This document shows, piece by piece, positions 7,766 through 16,567 of a DNA stretch of 64,000 nucleotides. The first letter of the stretch is position 1; each line of letters begins with the position of its first letter. Position numbers and translations under genes: made by a program. Below the pieces are notes generated by a model, which was not told the origin of the DNA, searched no databases, and saw nothing but the letters and a program-made list of their open reading frames with translations. The DNA is taken from contig NZ_CP061171.1 of the NCBI RefSeq assembly GCF_014692875.1, positions 1,984,001 to 2,048,000 on the forward strand. Direction: 5' to 3'. The DNA comes from Pedobacter riviphilus (lineage in GTDB: Bacteria; Bacteroidota; Bacteroidia; Sphingobacteriales; Sphingobacteriaceae).

Positions 7766-8929
7766 TTACAATAACCTTTCAGGGAATTGCGAAATTTTTT
7801 CGATGGTGAGCTGTTGCATAATCTGATATAAATGCGCTTTAAACATATTAATGGTATGATCTCCGCCTTCATTACCCAATGCACCAACGCCATACATAAA
7901 CGGGCGGCCCATAAAGTTGAATTCAGAGCCTACCGCATGTGCCCTGGCTAAATCAACGCCCGAACGGATCCCTCCATCTAACATGATTTTAAGTTTAGAT
8001 TTATAGGCTTCATTTCCGGCAAGTTTAATTAAAGAGTTGATCGATGATTCACCCGCATCGATTTGTCGTCCGCCATGATTCGAAACAATAACCCCATCAA
8101 CACCGATCTTTATAGCTGCCTGCATATCTTCATCTGTAGCAATGCCCTTTAATACCAATGGTCCTTTCCAGATTTCGCGGATGGCTGAAACCTTTTCTAT
8201 GTCAACTTTCCCTGTAAACGTTCTATTCATAAACTGCCCCAGCTGCGACATATCCATTCCTTTTTCCATATATGGCTTTAACGTAGCAAAAGAAGGGATG
8301 CCATGCTGAAGTGTTTTAATGCCCCATAATGGCCTTGCAAACGCCTGTAAAATATTGTTTACCGACATTTTGGGTGGTATAGAAAGGCCACTTTTAATTT
8401 CTTTATATCTTAACCCGAAGGCAGGAACATCTACCAGCACAACCAAAACCGGGCACTCAACCGCTTTTAATCGCGATAAAATATCATCCCTCAGTTTATT
8501 TTCAGTAGGGTGATAAAGCTGAAACCAGGCTTTTCCTTCAGAAACTTCTGCAATGCGCTCGATACTGCTGGTAGATACCGTACTCAGCGTATAGGGAATA
8601 TCGTGTTTGGCTGCAGCCCTGGCCAGAATCTCAGGTGCATTGGGCCACATTAAACCCTGTAAACCAATAGGGGATACGCCAAAAGGCGCACTGTATTTAC
8701 GGCCAAAAAGCTCAACCGACATATCAATATCTCCACCTACACGTAAATAATTTGGTTTTAAGTATATATCATCGAAATCTGTTTCGTTACGGGCAAGGTT
8801 AAGCCCTTCGTTACAGCCACCTTCTAAATAATCGAATGCAAATTTCGGTATCCTGTTTTTTGCTTTACGTCTAAGGTCAGCTACTGAAGGATATTGAGGG
8901 TGATAAGGAAACGTAATTTTTTTGCTCAT
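7766..8929 (-). CDS. lldD: FMN-dependent alpha-hydroxy-acid dehydrogenase (L-lactate dehydrogenase type)
   Basis: A 387-residue (beta/alpha)8 flavoprotein of the LldD / glycolate oxidase family. FDYLEGGCNEG (about 32-42), PIGLQGL (87-93), catalytic His285 and Arg288 in VSNHGGRQIDAG, and the phosphate-binding segment LDGGIRSGVDLARA are all present. The family oxidises L-2-hydroxy acids to 2-oxo acids, passing electrons to quinone or oxygen. It is last in the minus-strand operon whose upstream genes would yield pyruvate plus L-lactate, so oxidation of that L-lactate to pyruvate is the natural role (inference from context). A 148-bp gap separates it from the lactonase gene, so it could also have its own promoter. 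Confidence 0.88.
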   Translation of the reverse strand: MSKKITFPYHPQYPSVADLRRKAKNRIPKFAFDYLEGGCNEGLNLARNETDFDDIYLKPNYLRVGGDIDMSVELFGRKYSAPFGVSPIGLQGLMWPNAPEILARAAAKHDIPYTLSTVSTSSIERIAEVSEGKAWFQLYHPTENKLRDDILSRLKAVECPVLVVLVDVPAFGLRYKEIKSGLSIPPKMSVNNILQAFARPLWGIKTLQHGIPSFATLKPYMEKGMDMSQLGQFMNRTFTGKVDIEKVSAIREIWKGPLVLKGIATDEDMQAAIKIGVDGVIVSNHGGRQIDAGESSINSLIKLAGNEAYKSKLKIMLDGGIRSGVDLARAHAVGSEFNFMGRPFMYGVGALGNEGGDHTINMFKAHLYQIMQQLTIEKISQFPERLL

Positions 8930-9077
8930 TATTTAATTATTGTCTTAGCTGAAGGCATGTTAAAAATCGAAAACTAACACAATATGTTGTAATCTCCGTC
9001 CTGCACTATCGGCTATATTTCATTTTTTGGAGAATTTAGGCACCAGGTATTAGCTCTGGTAGCGTAAAAAGCAATCT

Positions 9078-9899
9078 TTAAAGGCTGTAAAATCTATTCG
9101 CATTATCAGAAAAGATCATTTTTCTTTCTGCAACCGTAAACCGTTCTGTATACTTATTTACCAAATTAAACCAATCCTGGTAAGGCCTGCTGATTAACAT
9201 CACCGGCCAATCGCTACCATACATTACCCGTTCAGGGCCAAACTGTTCAAATATGACATCGAAGCAGTTAAACAACTCTTTTTCGGTCCAGTTTTTCCAG
9301 TCAGCCTCGGCTAACAGGCCCGATACTTTACACAATACATTTGGGTTGGCAGCCAAAGTTTTAATATTTTCTGCCCACACTTTCAAATCCTGACTTTTTA
9401 CATCCGGCTTGCCGCAATGATCCAATACAAATGGCTGATCGGGAATTTGATCAACCATTTGTATAATGGCTTCCAACTGATTGTGGTAACACAACAAATC
9501 GTAAGTATAATTGTACTTTTTTAACCGCTTAATACCTGTAATAAAAGCCGGATTAAGGATAAAATCGCGGTTCTCGGCCTGCAGGACATGTCGCCAGCCT
9601 TTAATGGTTTTATGATTTTGCCAAAAGCTTAAACGTTCATCCAGATTGGGGTTAAGCAAATCAACCCAACCCACAATACCTTTTATAATTTCGCTCTGCG
9701 CTGCCAATTTCAAGAGAAAATGGTTTTCCTCTTCAGACTGACTGGCCTGCACAGCAATACATCCGGTAATATGCAGGTTGTTGTAAGGCTCCACCAGGTT
9801 TTCAGGAGAAAAATCTTTTCGGATGATTTGCATATCGTCGTTAATCCAGTTATCTCTAACCGGGTCAAAATTCCAAAAATGTACATGGGTATCAATCAT
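9078..9899 (-). CDS. Amidohydrolase-family sugar lactonase (L-fuconolactonase / L-rhamnonolactonase type)
   Basis: A 273-residue amidohydrolase_2 TIM barrel. The HxH metal-site motif MIDTHVHFW is at the start, a later His lies in LDHCGKPD, and the catalytic Asp is in YGSDWPV. This family (COG3618) contains L-fucono-1,5-lactonase and related aldonolactonases, which open the lactone formed by sugar dehydrogenases. It lies 13 bp after the mutarotase gene on the same strand. The substrate cannot be set from sequence: L-fucose, L-galactose and L-rhamnose pathways all use this family. The protein has no signal peptide and is cytoplasmic. Confidence 0.82.
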   Translation of the reverse strand: MIDTHVHFWNFDPVRDNWINDDMQIIRKDFSPENLVEPYNNLHITGCIAVQASQSEEENHFLLKLAAQSEIIKGIVGWVDLLNPNLDERLSFWQNHKTIKGWRHVLQAENRDFILNPAFITGIKRLKKYNYTYDLLCYHNQLEAIIQMVDQIPDQPFVLDHCGKPDVKSQDLKVWAENIKTLAANPNVLCKVSGLLAEADWKNWTEKELFNCFDVIFEQFGPERVMYGSDWPVMLISRPYQDWFNLVNKYTERFTVAERKMIFSDNANRFYSL

Positions 9900-9912
9900 A
9901 TTAAAAAAAGCA

Positions 9913-10242
9913 CTAAAGTTTAAATATCTGGTCCATTAAGATCCATTTTTCGCCCGGTTTGGCTCCAGGCAAAGCCTGTTGGAATTTCCACATGAGGGTT
10001 TCCCATTCCTGCACTTTAGGATTGGCTAAATCAGCAGCGCTTTTCGCTTCAAAAGAAAAGCTTTCATTCACTTCCATAATCATAAACAGCCTGTTACCAG
10101 TGTGGTATATATCCAGATTTTCGATGCCAGATGAGCTGATGCTTTCTTTAATTTCAGGCCAAACTGATTGATGGTATTGCTTATATTCTTCAATAAGCTT
10201 TGCATCATCAACCAGATCGAGTGCCAGGCAATATCTTTTCAT
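9913..10242 (-). CDS. L-rhamnose/L-fucose mutarotase (RhaM family)
   Basis: A 109-residue dimeric alpha/beta-barrel-type mutarotase of COG3254. The landmarks are YHQSVWPEI with His24, the segment IENLDIYHTGNRLFMIMEV, and the C-terminal WETLMWKFQQALPGAKPGEKW. It equilibrates pyranose anomers of 6-deoxy sugars before dehydrogenation. The family was named for L-rhamnose, but members in oxidative L-fucose clusters act on L-fucose. It starts 1 bp downstream of the hydrolase gene, so the two are translationally linked. It is cytoplasmic. Confidence 0.88.
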   Translation of the reverse strand: MKRYCLALDLVDDAKLIEEYKQYHQSVWPEIKESISSSGIENLDIYHTGNRLFMIMEVNESFSFEAKSAADLANPKVQEWETLMWKFQQALPGAKPGEKWILMDQIFKL

Positions 10243-10243
10243 A

Positions 10244-11098
10244 TTAATTTTCGCTGTAAGCTTTAACAGTTTGCTTGCTGGTACCTAAACCATCAATACC
10301 CAATTCCACTACATCGCCAGGTTTTAAATACCAGGGCTCAGGTTTTTGGCCTAAACCAACACCCGCAGGCGTACCCGTTGTAATTACATCGCCCGGTAAA
10401 AGGGTCATAAACTGACTGATGTATGAAATCATAAATGGGACATTAAAAATCAGGTTTGAAGTGTTACCATCCTGCAATGTTTTACCGTTAACAGTTAACC
10501 AAAGGCGTAAGTTATGCACGTCGGCAATTTCATCCTGTGTAGCAATAAATGGCCCGATCGGCGCAAAAGTATCGCAGCTTTTTCCTTTTACCCATTGGCC
10601 GTTTCTTTCAATCTGAAACTCACGTTCGCTATAATCGTTGTGCAATACATAACCTGCAATATGATCCAAAGCATTTTCTTCGGAAACATAACTCGCTTTT
10701 TTACCCACAACAATGCCCAATTCTACCTCCCAGTCGGTTTTTTTACTGTTTTTAGGAATAATTAAGTCATCATTTGGGCCAACTATGGCAGAAGTAGCTT
10801 TAAAGAATAAAATCGGCTCTGAGGGGATTGGCGCATTGGTTTCTGCAGCATGGTCTTTGTAATTTAGGCCTACACAGATAATTTTAGAAGGGCGTGCCAA
10901 AGCCGGACCAAGGCGTACACCTTTATCAACCTGAGGCAAATCAGCAGATTCGATGTCTTTTTTAAGTTTTTCTAAGCCATCGCCACTAAAAAATGCTTCG
11001 TTATAATCGCTAACCAATGCAGATACATCAAAATAATTATCGCCGATAATTACACCAGGTTTTTCTGCTCCTGCTTCGCCAAATCTTATTAATTTCAT
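10244..11098 (-). CDS. Fumarylacetoacetate-hydrolase-family protein (2,4-diketo-3-deoxy-L-fuconate hydrolase type)
   Basis: A 284-residue FAH-fold enzyme with CVGLNYKDHAAE (75-86), metal ligands Glu124 and Glu126 in TDWEVELG and Asp155 in HNDYSERE, plus the C-terminal TGTPAGVGLG loop. The family cleaves C-C bonds of 2,4-diketo acids using Mg2+ or Mn2+. Beside an SDR, a mutarotase and an aldonolactonase, the likely reaction is splitting a 2,4-diketo-3-deoxy aldonate (fuconate or rhamnonate) to pyruvate and L-lactate. It follows the SDR gene by 33 bp. Other FAH-fold roles such as homoprotocatechuate degradation are less likely in this setting. Confidence 0.87.
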   Translation of the reverse strand: MKLIRFGEAGAEKPGVIIGDNYFDVSALVSDYNEAFFSGDGLEKLKKDIESADLPQVDKGVRLGPALARPSKIICVGLNYKDHAAETNAPIPSEPILFFKATSAIVGPNDDLIIPKNSKKTDWEVELGIVVGKKASYVSEENALDHIAGYVLHNDYSEREFQIERNGQWVKGKSCDTFAPIGPFIATQDEIADVHNLRLWLTVNGKTLQDGNTSNLIFNVPFMISYISQFMTLLPGDVITTGTPAGVGLGQKPEPWYLKPGDVVELGIDGLGTSKQTVKAYSEN

Positions 11099-11131
11099 TA
11101 TAAAACGCTTTATCGTATTTAAAAATATTTA

Positions 11132-11896
11132 TTAATTGTTTAATGTTGTAAATCCGCCGTCAATTGGGTAGTCGCAACCGGTAATAAATGCGGCTTCGTC
11201 GCTACATAAATATAAGGCTAACGCACCAATTTCCTCAGGTTTAGCCATACGGCCGATAGGTTGTGTTTTAGATAACTTCTCAAACATTTCAGAAATGTTA
11301 TCCGGGTAGTTTTTCTGTAAAAAGCCATCTACAAATGGTGTATGCACCCTTGCCGGTGAAATAGAATTACACCTGATATTTTCACCGATGTAATCTTTGG
11401 CCACGCTCATGGTCATGGCTTTTACAGCGCCTTTTGCTGTGCTGTAGGCAAAACGATCTGGTAAGCCAACTAATGCGGCAATAGAAGCCATATTGATGAT
11501 TACACCACCACCCGCTAAACGGATTTGCGGAATAGCGGCATACAAGCAGTTGTAAACACCTTTAACATTTACACGCATTATCCGGTCGAAATCGCTTTCT
11601 TCGGTTGTATCGGCCTTGCCAATGTGTGCAATACCCGCATTATTTACTAAAATATTGATGCTTCCAATTTGCTCAAAAACGGCTTTAACCGCCTGGTGAT
11701 CTGAAACATCGCAGGCATAACTGTAAGCTTCACCGCCATTTGTTTTAATTTCACCTAAGGTATCCTGGGCCTGTTCGGTTCCCAATTCGATGATATGAAC
11801 CTCAGCACCCTGTTTGGCTAAAATAGTTGCAATAGCTCTTCCTATGCCGCTTCCCCCGCCTGTAACTACGGCTTTTTTGTTTTTTAGTGAAAACAT
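11132..11896 (-). CDS. SDR dehydrogenase (2-keto-3-deoxy-L-fuconate dehydrogenase type)
   Basis: A 254-residue classical short-chain dehydrogenase. The cofactor motif is VTGGGSGIGRA (11-21), NNAG is at 85-88, and the catalytic triad is Ser138, Tyr151 and Lys155 (YSTAK). Asp/Glu at the end of beta2 (IIELG) favours NAD+. It is first in the minus-strand operon and so probably the oxidation step before FAH-type cleavage: 2-keto-3-deoxy-aldonate to the 2,4-diketo compound. An aldose dehydrogenase role is the main alternative, since the L-fucose dehydrogenase of such pathways is also an SDR. The upstream gap to 12164 holds the divergent promoters. Confidence 0.87.
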   Translation of the reverse strand: MFSLKNKKAVVTGGGSGIGRAIATILAKQGAEVHIIELGTEQAQDTLGEIKTNGGEAYSYACDVSDHQAVKAVFEQIGSINILVNNAGIAHIGKADTTEESDFDRIMRVNVKGVYNCLYAAIPQIRLAGGGVIINMASIAALVGLPDRFAYSTAKGAVKAMTMSVAKDYIGENIRCNSISPARVHTPFVDGFLQKNYPDNISEMFEKLSKTQPIGRMAKPEEIGALALYLCSDEAAFITGCDYPIDGGFTTLNN

Positions 11897-12163
11897 GTAT
11901 ATGATTGGTTATAAATTATAATTGATTAGGATACAAATAAAATAAATATTCTTGATTAAAAATTTTATCTTCTTGCCTAAATATTAACAGATATTGTCAT
12001 ACGTCATTCTGGATATTCCAATAGCCTTACCTTGCATAAATTTTACAAAGCCAGTCAGTATTATTACTTATATTTGAATATTATATTTATATTTAAAAAT
12101 AAATATCAACCAAATATTACATATAAACCTAGCAAATGGGTTTTGTTATTAGAGCCAATTTGA

Positions 12164-14898
12164 ATGAGAAGTTTTCTGATTTTTATTTCCTGTTATTTTC
12201 TATCGATATCATTTTCTAATGCCAGTGTTCGGGCGCCGAAAACAATTGTAATTTCTACGGAAAATCATGTTCGCGTGCGTTTTGGCGCAGAAAAGCTATC
12301 AAAAGCTTTAGTGAAATTGAATTATTCAACCAAAATCGAACAAAAGGATAAACTTGCTGCAAATAACAATGTTATTGCAATTGGGGTGTTTTCAGATAAA
12401 CTTTTTGTCAATAATCTTCCAGCAGAGATTAAAAATAAGATTTCAACGGCAAAAAAAGAAGGCTTTCATATCTATACAGGGAAAAACGGAATGCTTTATG
12501 TAATTGGGAATGATGCATCGGGTGCGCTGTACGGATGTATAGAACTGGCTGATCAGATCAATAGCACAGGTAAATTACCTACGAAGCTGGCATTTTCCGA
12601 CCAGCCAGAAATGGTATTGAGAGGTACTTGTATCGGTCTACAGAAACCAGATTACCTGCCCGGACATGATGTTTATGAATATCCCTATACACCAGAAACT
12701 TTCCCATGGCTTTACGATAAAGCTTTGTGGATTAAGTATCTGGATATGATGGTCGAGAACCGCTATAATTCACTTTATTTATGGAATGGACATCCTTTTT
12801 CTTCGTTGCTGCGCTTAAAAGATTATCCCTATGCAGTAGAGGTTGATGATGCTACTTTAAAAAAGAATGAAGAAATCTTCCAGTTTTTAACTAAGGAGGC
12901 CGATAAACGAGGTATATGGGTGATTCAGATGTTTTACAATATTATTATTCCAAAACCCTTTGCCGATAAACATGGCTTAAAAACACAAGATCGAAACCGT
13001 CCGATTATTCCTTTAATTGCCGATTATACCCGTAAATCGATCGCCTCATTTGTCGAGAAATATCCGAATGTAGGCTTAATGGTGGCTTTAGGCGAAGCAA
13101 TGGAAGGCGTGGGGCAGGATGATATAGATTGGTTTACCAAAACAATTATCCCAGGGGTTAAAGATGGATTAATAGCAGCTGGCATTAAGGAAGAACCTCC
13201 GATTGTACTTCGTGCACATGATACTGACGCACCAAGTGTGATGAAAGCTGCTTTACCTTTATATAAAAATTTATATACCGAAAATAAGTTTAATGGTGAG
13301 GCTTTAACTACTTACACACCGCGTGGAGCATGGGCTGATTTAAACAGGAAATTAGCTGCGATTGGCACTATCAACATTTCAAACGTCCATATTTTAGCTA
13401 ATCTAGAGCCGTTTCGTTATGGTTCGGCAGACTTTATTCAGAAATCAGTTCAGGCAATGAACAAGATTTATGGTGCAAAAGGTTTGCATTTGTATCCTCA
13501 AGCCAGTTATTGGGACTGGCCATATGCTGCAGATGATGTAAAAGGAAGGTTATTGGAAGTAGACCGCGATTGGATCTGGTACAAGGAATGGGCAAGATAT
13601 TCGTGGAATTCGCAAAGAGAACGTAGTGAAGAAATTAACTATTGGGCAAATGAGCTGGCTAATAAATATGGTGTTAATTTAACTGGGGTAAAGCTATTCT
13701 GAATGCCTATGAAGAATCGGGTGAAATATCACCCAAACTTTTGCGTAGGTACGGCATTACCGATGGCAACCGACAAACGTTAACCCTAGGTATGTTGATG
13801 ACTCAGCTCATTAATCCGTTCCGTTACGGGTTGTTTACCTTAATGTACGAATCGGAAGCCCCAGAAGGCGAAATGATTATCGAATACGCCGAAAGAGAGT
13901 GGAAGAAACAAGGCCATATTGGAGAAACGCCAGTTCAGGTGGCACGCGAAGTGGTTGAACATGGCAAAAAAGCCATTCAATCTATTAATGAGGCCGCACC
14001 CAGCATAACAAAAGATACTGCAGAGTTTAAGCGACTTAGAAATGATATCTACTGTTATGATGAAATGGCTAATTTTTATGCAGAAAAAGTTAGGGCAGCC
14101 TTATGGATACTGCGGTATAAAAATTCGAACCAGGTATCCGATTTAGAACAGGCATTGCCTTTTCTTCAAAAAAGCGTAGATCATTATGCTAAACTGGTTA
14201 AATTAACTGAACACAGTTACCTGTACGCCAATAGCATGCAAACCAAACAACGGAAAATCCCGATGCGTGGTGTAGATAAAACTTTTATCCATTGGAAAGA
14301 GATGTTACCGGTTTTTAATAAAGAACTTGATCATTTTAAACATAGCATTGATTCTCTAAAGTCAACAAAACAGGGAACAGTTGCTGCAATTATACCTTAT
14401 AAAACTGCTGATATTAAAGTCTTAAACGAAACAGAAAGTTATGTGGTAGCCAAAGATGCACAGCTTTTTACAGATACTGCAATTAAGATTAAAGAAGTTG
14501 CAGCGCAGTTACTAGGTTTAAAGGGAATTAAACTTACAAAGGAAAAGCAAATTAAAATTGGAACGGAAATTAAATTCAGCACCAAAGCACCTGTAAAACT
14601 GCTAATAGGCTTTTTTAATCAGAAAAACCCTCAATATCTTGCTCCTCCACAGTTGGAAACAGATGCGAGTGCCAATAACTATGGACAATCTGAAATCAAG
14701 ATATCTAATGCGTTGGTGCTTTATGGCTTTCCACCGGTAAATGTTCATGCTTATTCTTTCCCTGCAGGTACACATACTTTAAATTTAGGTAAAGGGACCT
14801 GCCTGGTTTTAGGGTTTATTGATGACAAACAGGAACTGCGGATTTTTAATGCAGGTTTAGATGGTAGAGGAAAAGATATCGATTGGTTATTTGAATAA
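12164..14898 (+). CDS. Secreted GH67/GH115-like alpha-uronidase-type hydrolase, reading frame broken
   Basis: Two frames, 12164-13702 and the downstream frame to 14898, together encode about 911 residues. There is a signal peptide (MRSFLIFISCYFLSISFSNA). Residues 25-130 form a GH20b/GH67N-type alpha/beta domain, and a barrel starting near MVLRGTCIG carries LYLWNGHPFSS, LMVALGEAMEG and LYPQASYWDWPY. The second part continues as YEESGEISPKLLRRYGITDG. Adding one G to the G4 run at 13685-13688 joins them as LTGGKAILNAYEESG. Overall shape and secretion suggest an exo-acting alpha-glucuronidase or alpha-galacturonidase; the exact family is uncertain. It heads the hydrolase run, and its last base is shared with the next start codon. 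Confidence 0.65.
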
Positions 14899-16451
14899 TG
14901 ATGAATACAAGAAATTTAATTGCAACAGCAGTATTGTTTGTATTGACAATCACGGGCTTTGCACAGCAGAAATCAATCCTGGGTACTGAAAAGCTGAAGA
15001 AATACGTAACATATTTCAATTATATAGACACCGAGGCGGTTAAAAACTTTGTGCCCAATGCTGAAGCCTTTACATGGTTAGCTGAGCAGATACCTTTGTT
15101 CGAATGCCCCGATTCGGTATTGGAGCAAAACTATTACTACCGCTGGTGGACTTACCGCAAACACCTGGTTAAGACTCCTGAAGGATTCATTTTTACTGAG
15201 TTTATCGAACCGGTTAAACATGCAGGGAAATACAATTCCATCAGCTGCGCATTAGGTCATCATATTTACGAAGGCAGGTGGTTAAAGGACAATGCTTATT
15301 TAAAAGATTACATTAAATTTTGGCTCTACTATGCTGATGTTGGCCAAACGAAACAACGTTTCCATCAATTTAGCAGCTGGGTAGATGATGCTGTCTATCA
15401 GAATTATCTGGTGCAGCCTGATCAGGGATTTTTGAAGGAAATTTTGCCTGCCTTGGATAAAGATTATAGCAAATGGGAATCTGAAAGGCAGCTTAAAAAC
15501 GGCCTGTTCTGGCAAAATGATGTGAAAGATGGCATGGAAGAATCGATCAGTGGTTCACGTAGAGACCAGAACCAACGGCCAACCATAAACAGTTATATGT
15601 ACGGCAATGCCATGGCTTTGGATAAAATTGCAGTTCTTTTAGGCGATAAAACCTTAGCTGACAAATACAAAAACAAAGCAACTGTACTCAAAAAGCTGGT
15701 TCAGGATAGTTTGTGGAATGCTGCTTCCTCGTTTTTTGAAACAAGAAAAGCCAAAGGAGGTTCATCGGATGTTAGAGAAGCCATCGGTTTTACACCATGG
15801 GAATTTAACTTACCCGATGATCAGTCAAAGTATGCAAAAGCCTGGGATCAGTTATTGGATACTGCCGGATTTAAAGCGCCCTGGGGCTTAACTACGGCTG
15901 AAAGAAGAAACCCAACATTCAGAACAAGGGGAACAGGGCACAGTTGCGAATGGGATGGAGCGCTTTGGCCTTTTGCCAGCTCACAAACGTTAAAAGGATT
16001 GGCCAATCTGTTAACCAATTATAAAAAACATGGTAAAATGACTGCTGAAGTCTTTTACCAGGAACTGTACCAGTATGCTGCTTCTCATGTTAAAAACGGA
16101 AAACCTTACATAGGTGAGTATCAGGATGAAAAAACCGGAGAATGGTTAAAAGGTGATAATCCAAGGAGCAGTTTTTACAATCATTCTACTTTTAATGATC
16201 TAATCATCAATGACCTGATCGGAATAAAACCACGTCAGGATAATGTGCTTGAGATATCTCCCTTAATCCCTAAAAACCAGTGGGATTGGTTCATGTTAGA
16301 TCAAGTTTCGTATCACCATAAAACGTTGACTATTTTGTGGGATAAAACCGGAAAAAAATATAATAAGGGCAAAGGATTGTTGGTGTTTGTGGATGGTAAA
16401 GAGATTTATAAAGGAAAGGATTTAAAGCCTTTAAAAGTTCAAATGGACTAA
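14898..16451 (+). CDS. Secreted MGH1-like (alpha/alpha)6 glycoside hydrolase
   Basis: A 517-residue protein with a signal peptide ending at GFAQQ. The body is an alpha-toroid of the GH63/MGH1-like type: paired helices with SCALGHHIYEGRWL (about 115-128), WVDDAVYQNYLV, NSYMYGNAMALDKIA (about 232-246), and the C-terminal SFYNHSTFNDLIINDLIG, followed by a short beta-sandwich tail. Such domains cleave alpha- or beta-linked terminal sugars by inversion. No substrate can be read. The ATG overlaps the preceding stop (TAATG), showing translational coupling. It is probably periplasmic and works on oligosaccharides from the pectin locus. Confidence 0.7.
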   Translation: MMNTRNLIATAVLFVLTITGFAQQKSILGTEKLKKYVTYFNYIDTEAVKNFVPNAEAFTWLAEQIPLFECPDSVLEQNYYYRWWTYRKHLVKTPEGFIFTEFIEPVKHAGKYNSISCALGHHIYEGRWLKDNAYLKDYIKFWLYYADVGQTKQRFHQFSSWVDDAVYQNYLVQPDQGFLKEILPALDKDYSKWESERQLKNGLFWQNDVKDGMEESISGSRRDQNQRPTINSYMYGNAMALDKIAVLLGDKTLADKYKNKATVLKKLVQDSLWNAASSFFETRKAKGGSSDVREAIGFTPWEFNLPDDQSKYAKAWDQLLDTAGFKAPWGLTTAERRNPTFRTRGTGHSCEWDGALWPFASSQTLKGLANLLTNYKKHGKMTAEVFYQELYQYAASHVKNGKPYIGEYQDEKTGEWLKGDNPRSSFYNHSTFNDLIINDLIGIKPRQDNVLEISPLIPKNQWDWFMLDQVSYHHKTLTILWDKTGKKYNKGKGLLVFVDGKEIYKGKDLKPLKVQMD

Positions 16452-16457
16452 ATAGAT

Positions 16458-16544
16458 CGTCATTGCGAGGCACGAAGCAATCCTAAAGCGTTAGTTATTA
16501 TGCCGAGCGATAGTAGTAAGATTGCTTCGTGCCTCGCAATGACG
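16458..16544. repeat. Long dispersed hairpin element, perfect 25-bp arms
   Basis: The left arm (16458-16482) begins CGTCATTGCGAGGCACGAAG, and its exact reverse complement is at 16520-16544, with a 37-bp centre. It lies between the MGH1-like and GH28 genes and could fold as a very stable hairpin in RNA. Related elements or single arms occur at 20990, 51919, 53899 and 63076. Confidence 0.85.
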
Positions 16545-16567
16545 AAAAAACAATAAAATATAACCAA

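Noticed and set aside
12030..12090. Possible fourth copy of the shared regulatory module before 12164
   Set aside because: A TATATTTG box and an ATAGCC block are present, but the spacing differs by about ten bases and the GATAAGAT part is absent.
16529..16567. Longer GH28 start at 16529
   Set aside because: The added codons are the right arm of the dispersed hairpin, and the signal peptide begins cleanly at 16568.
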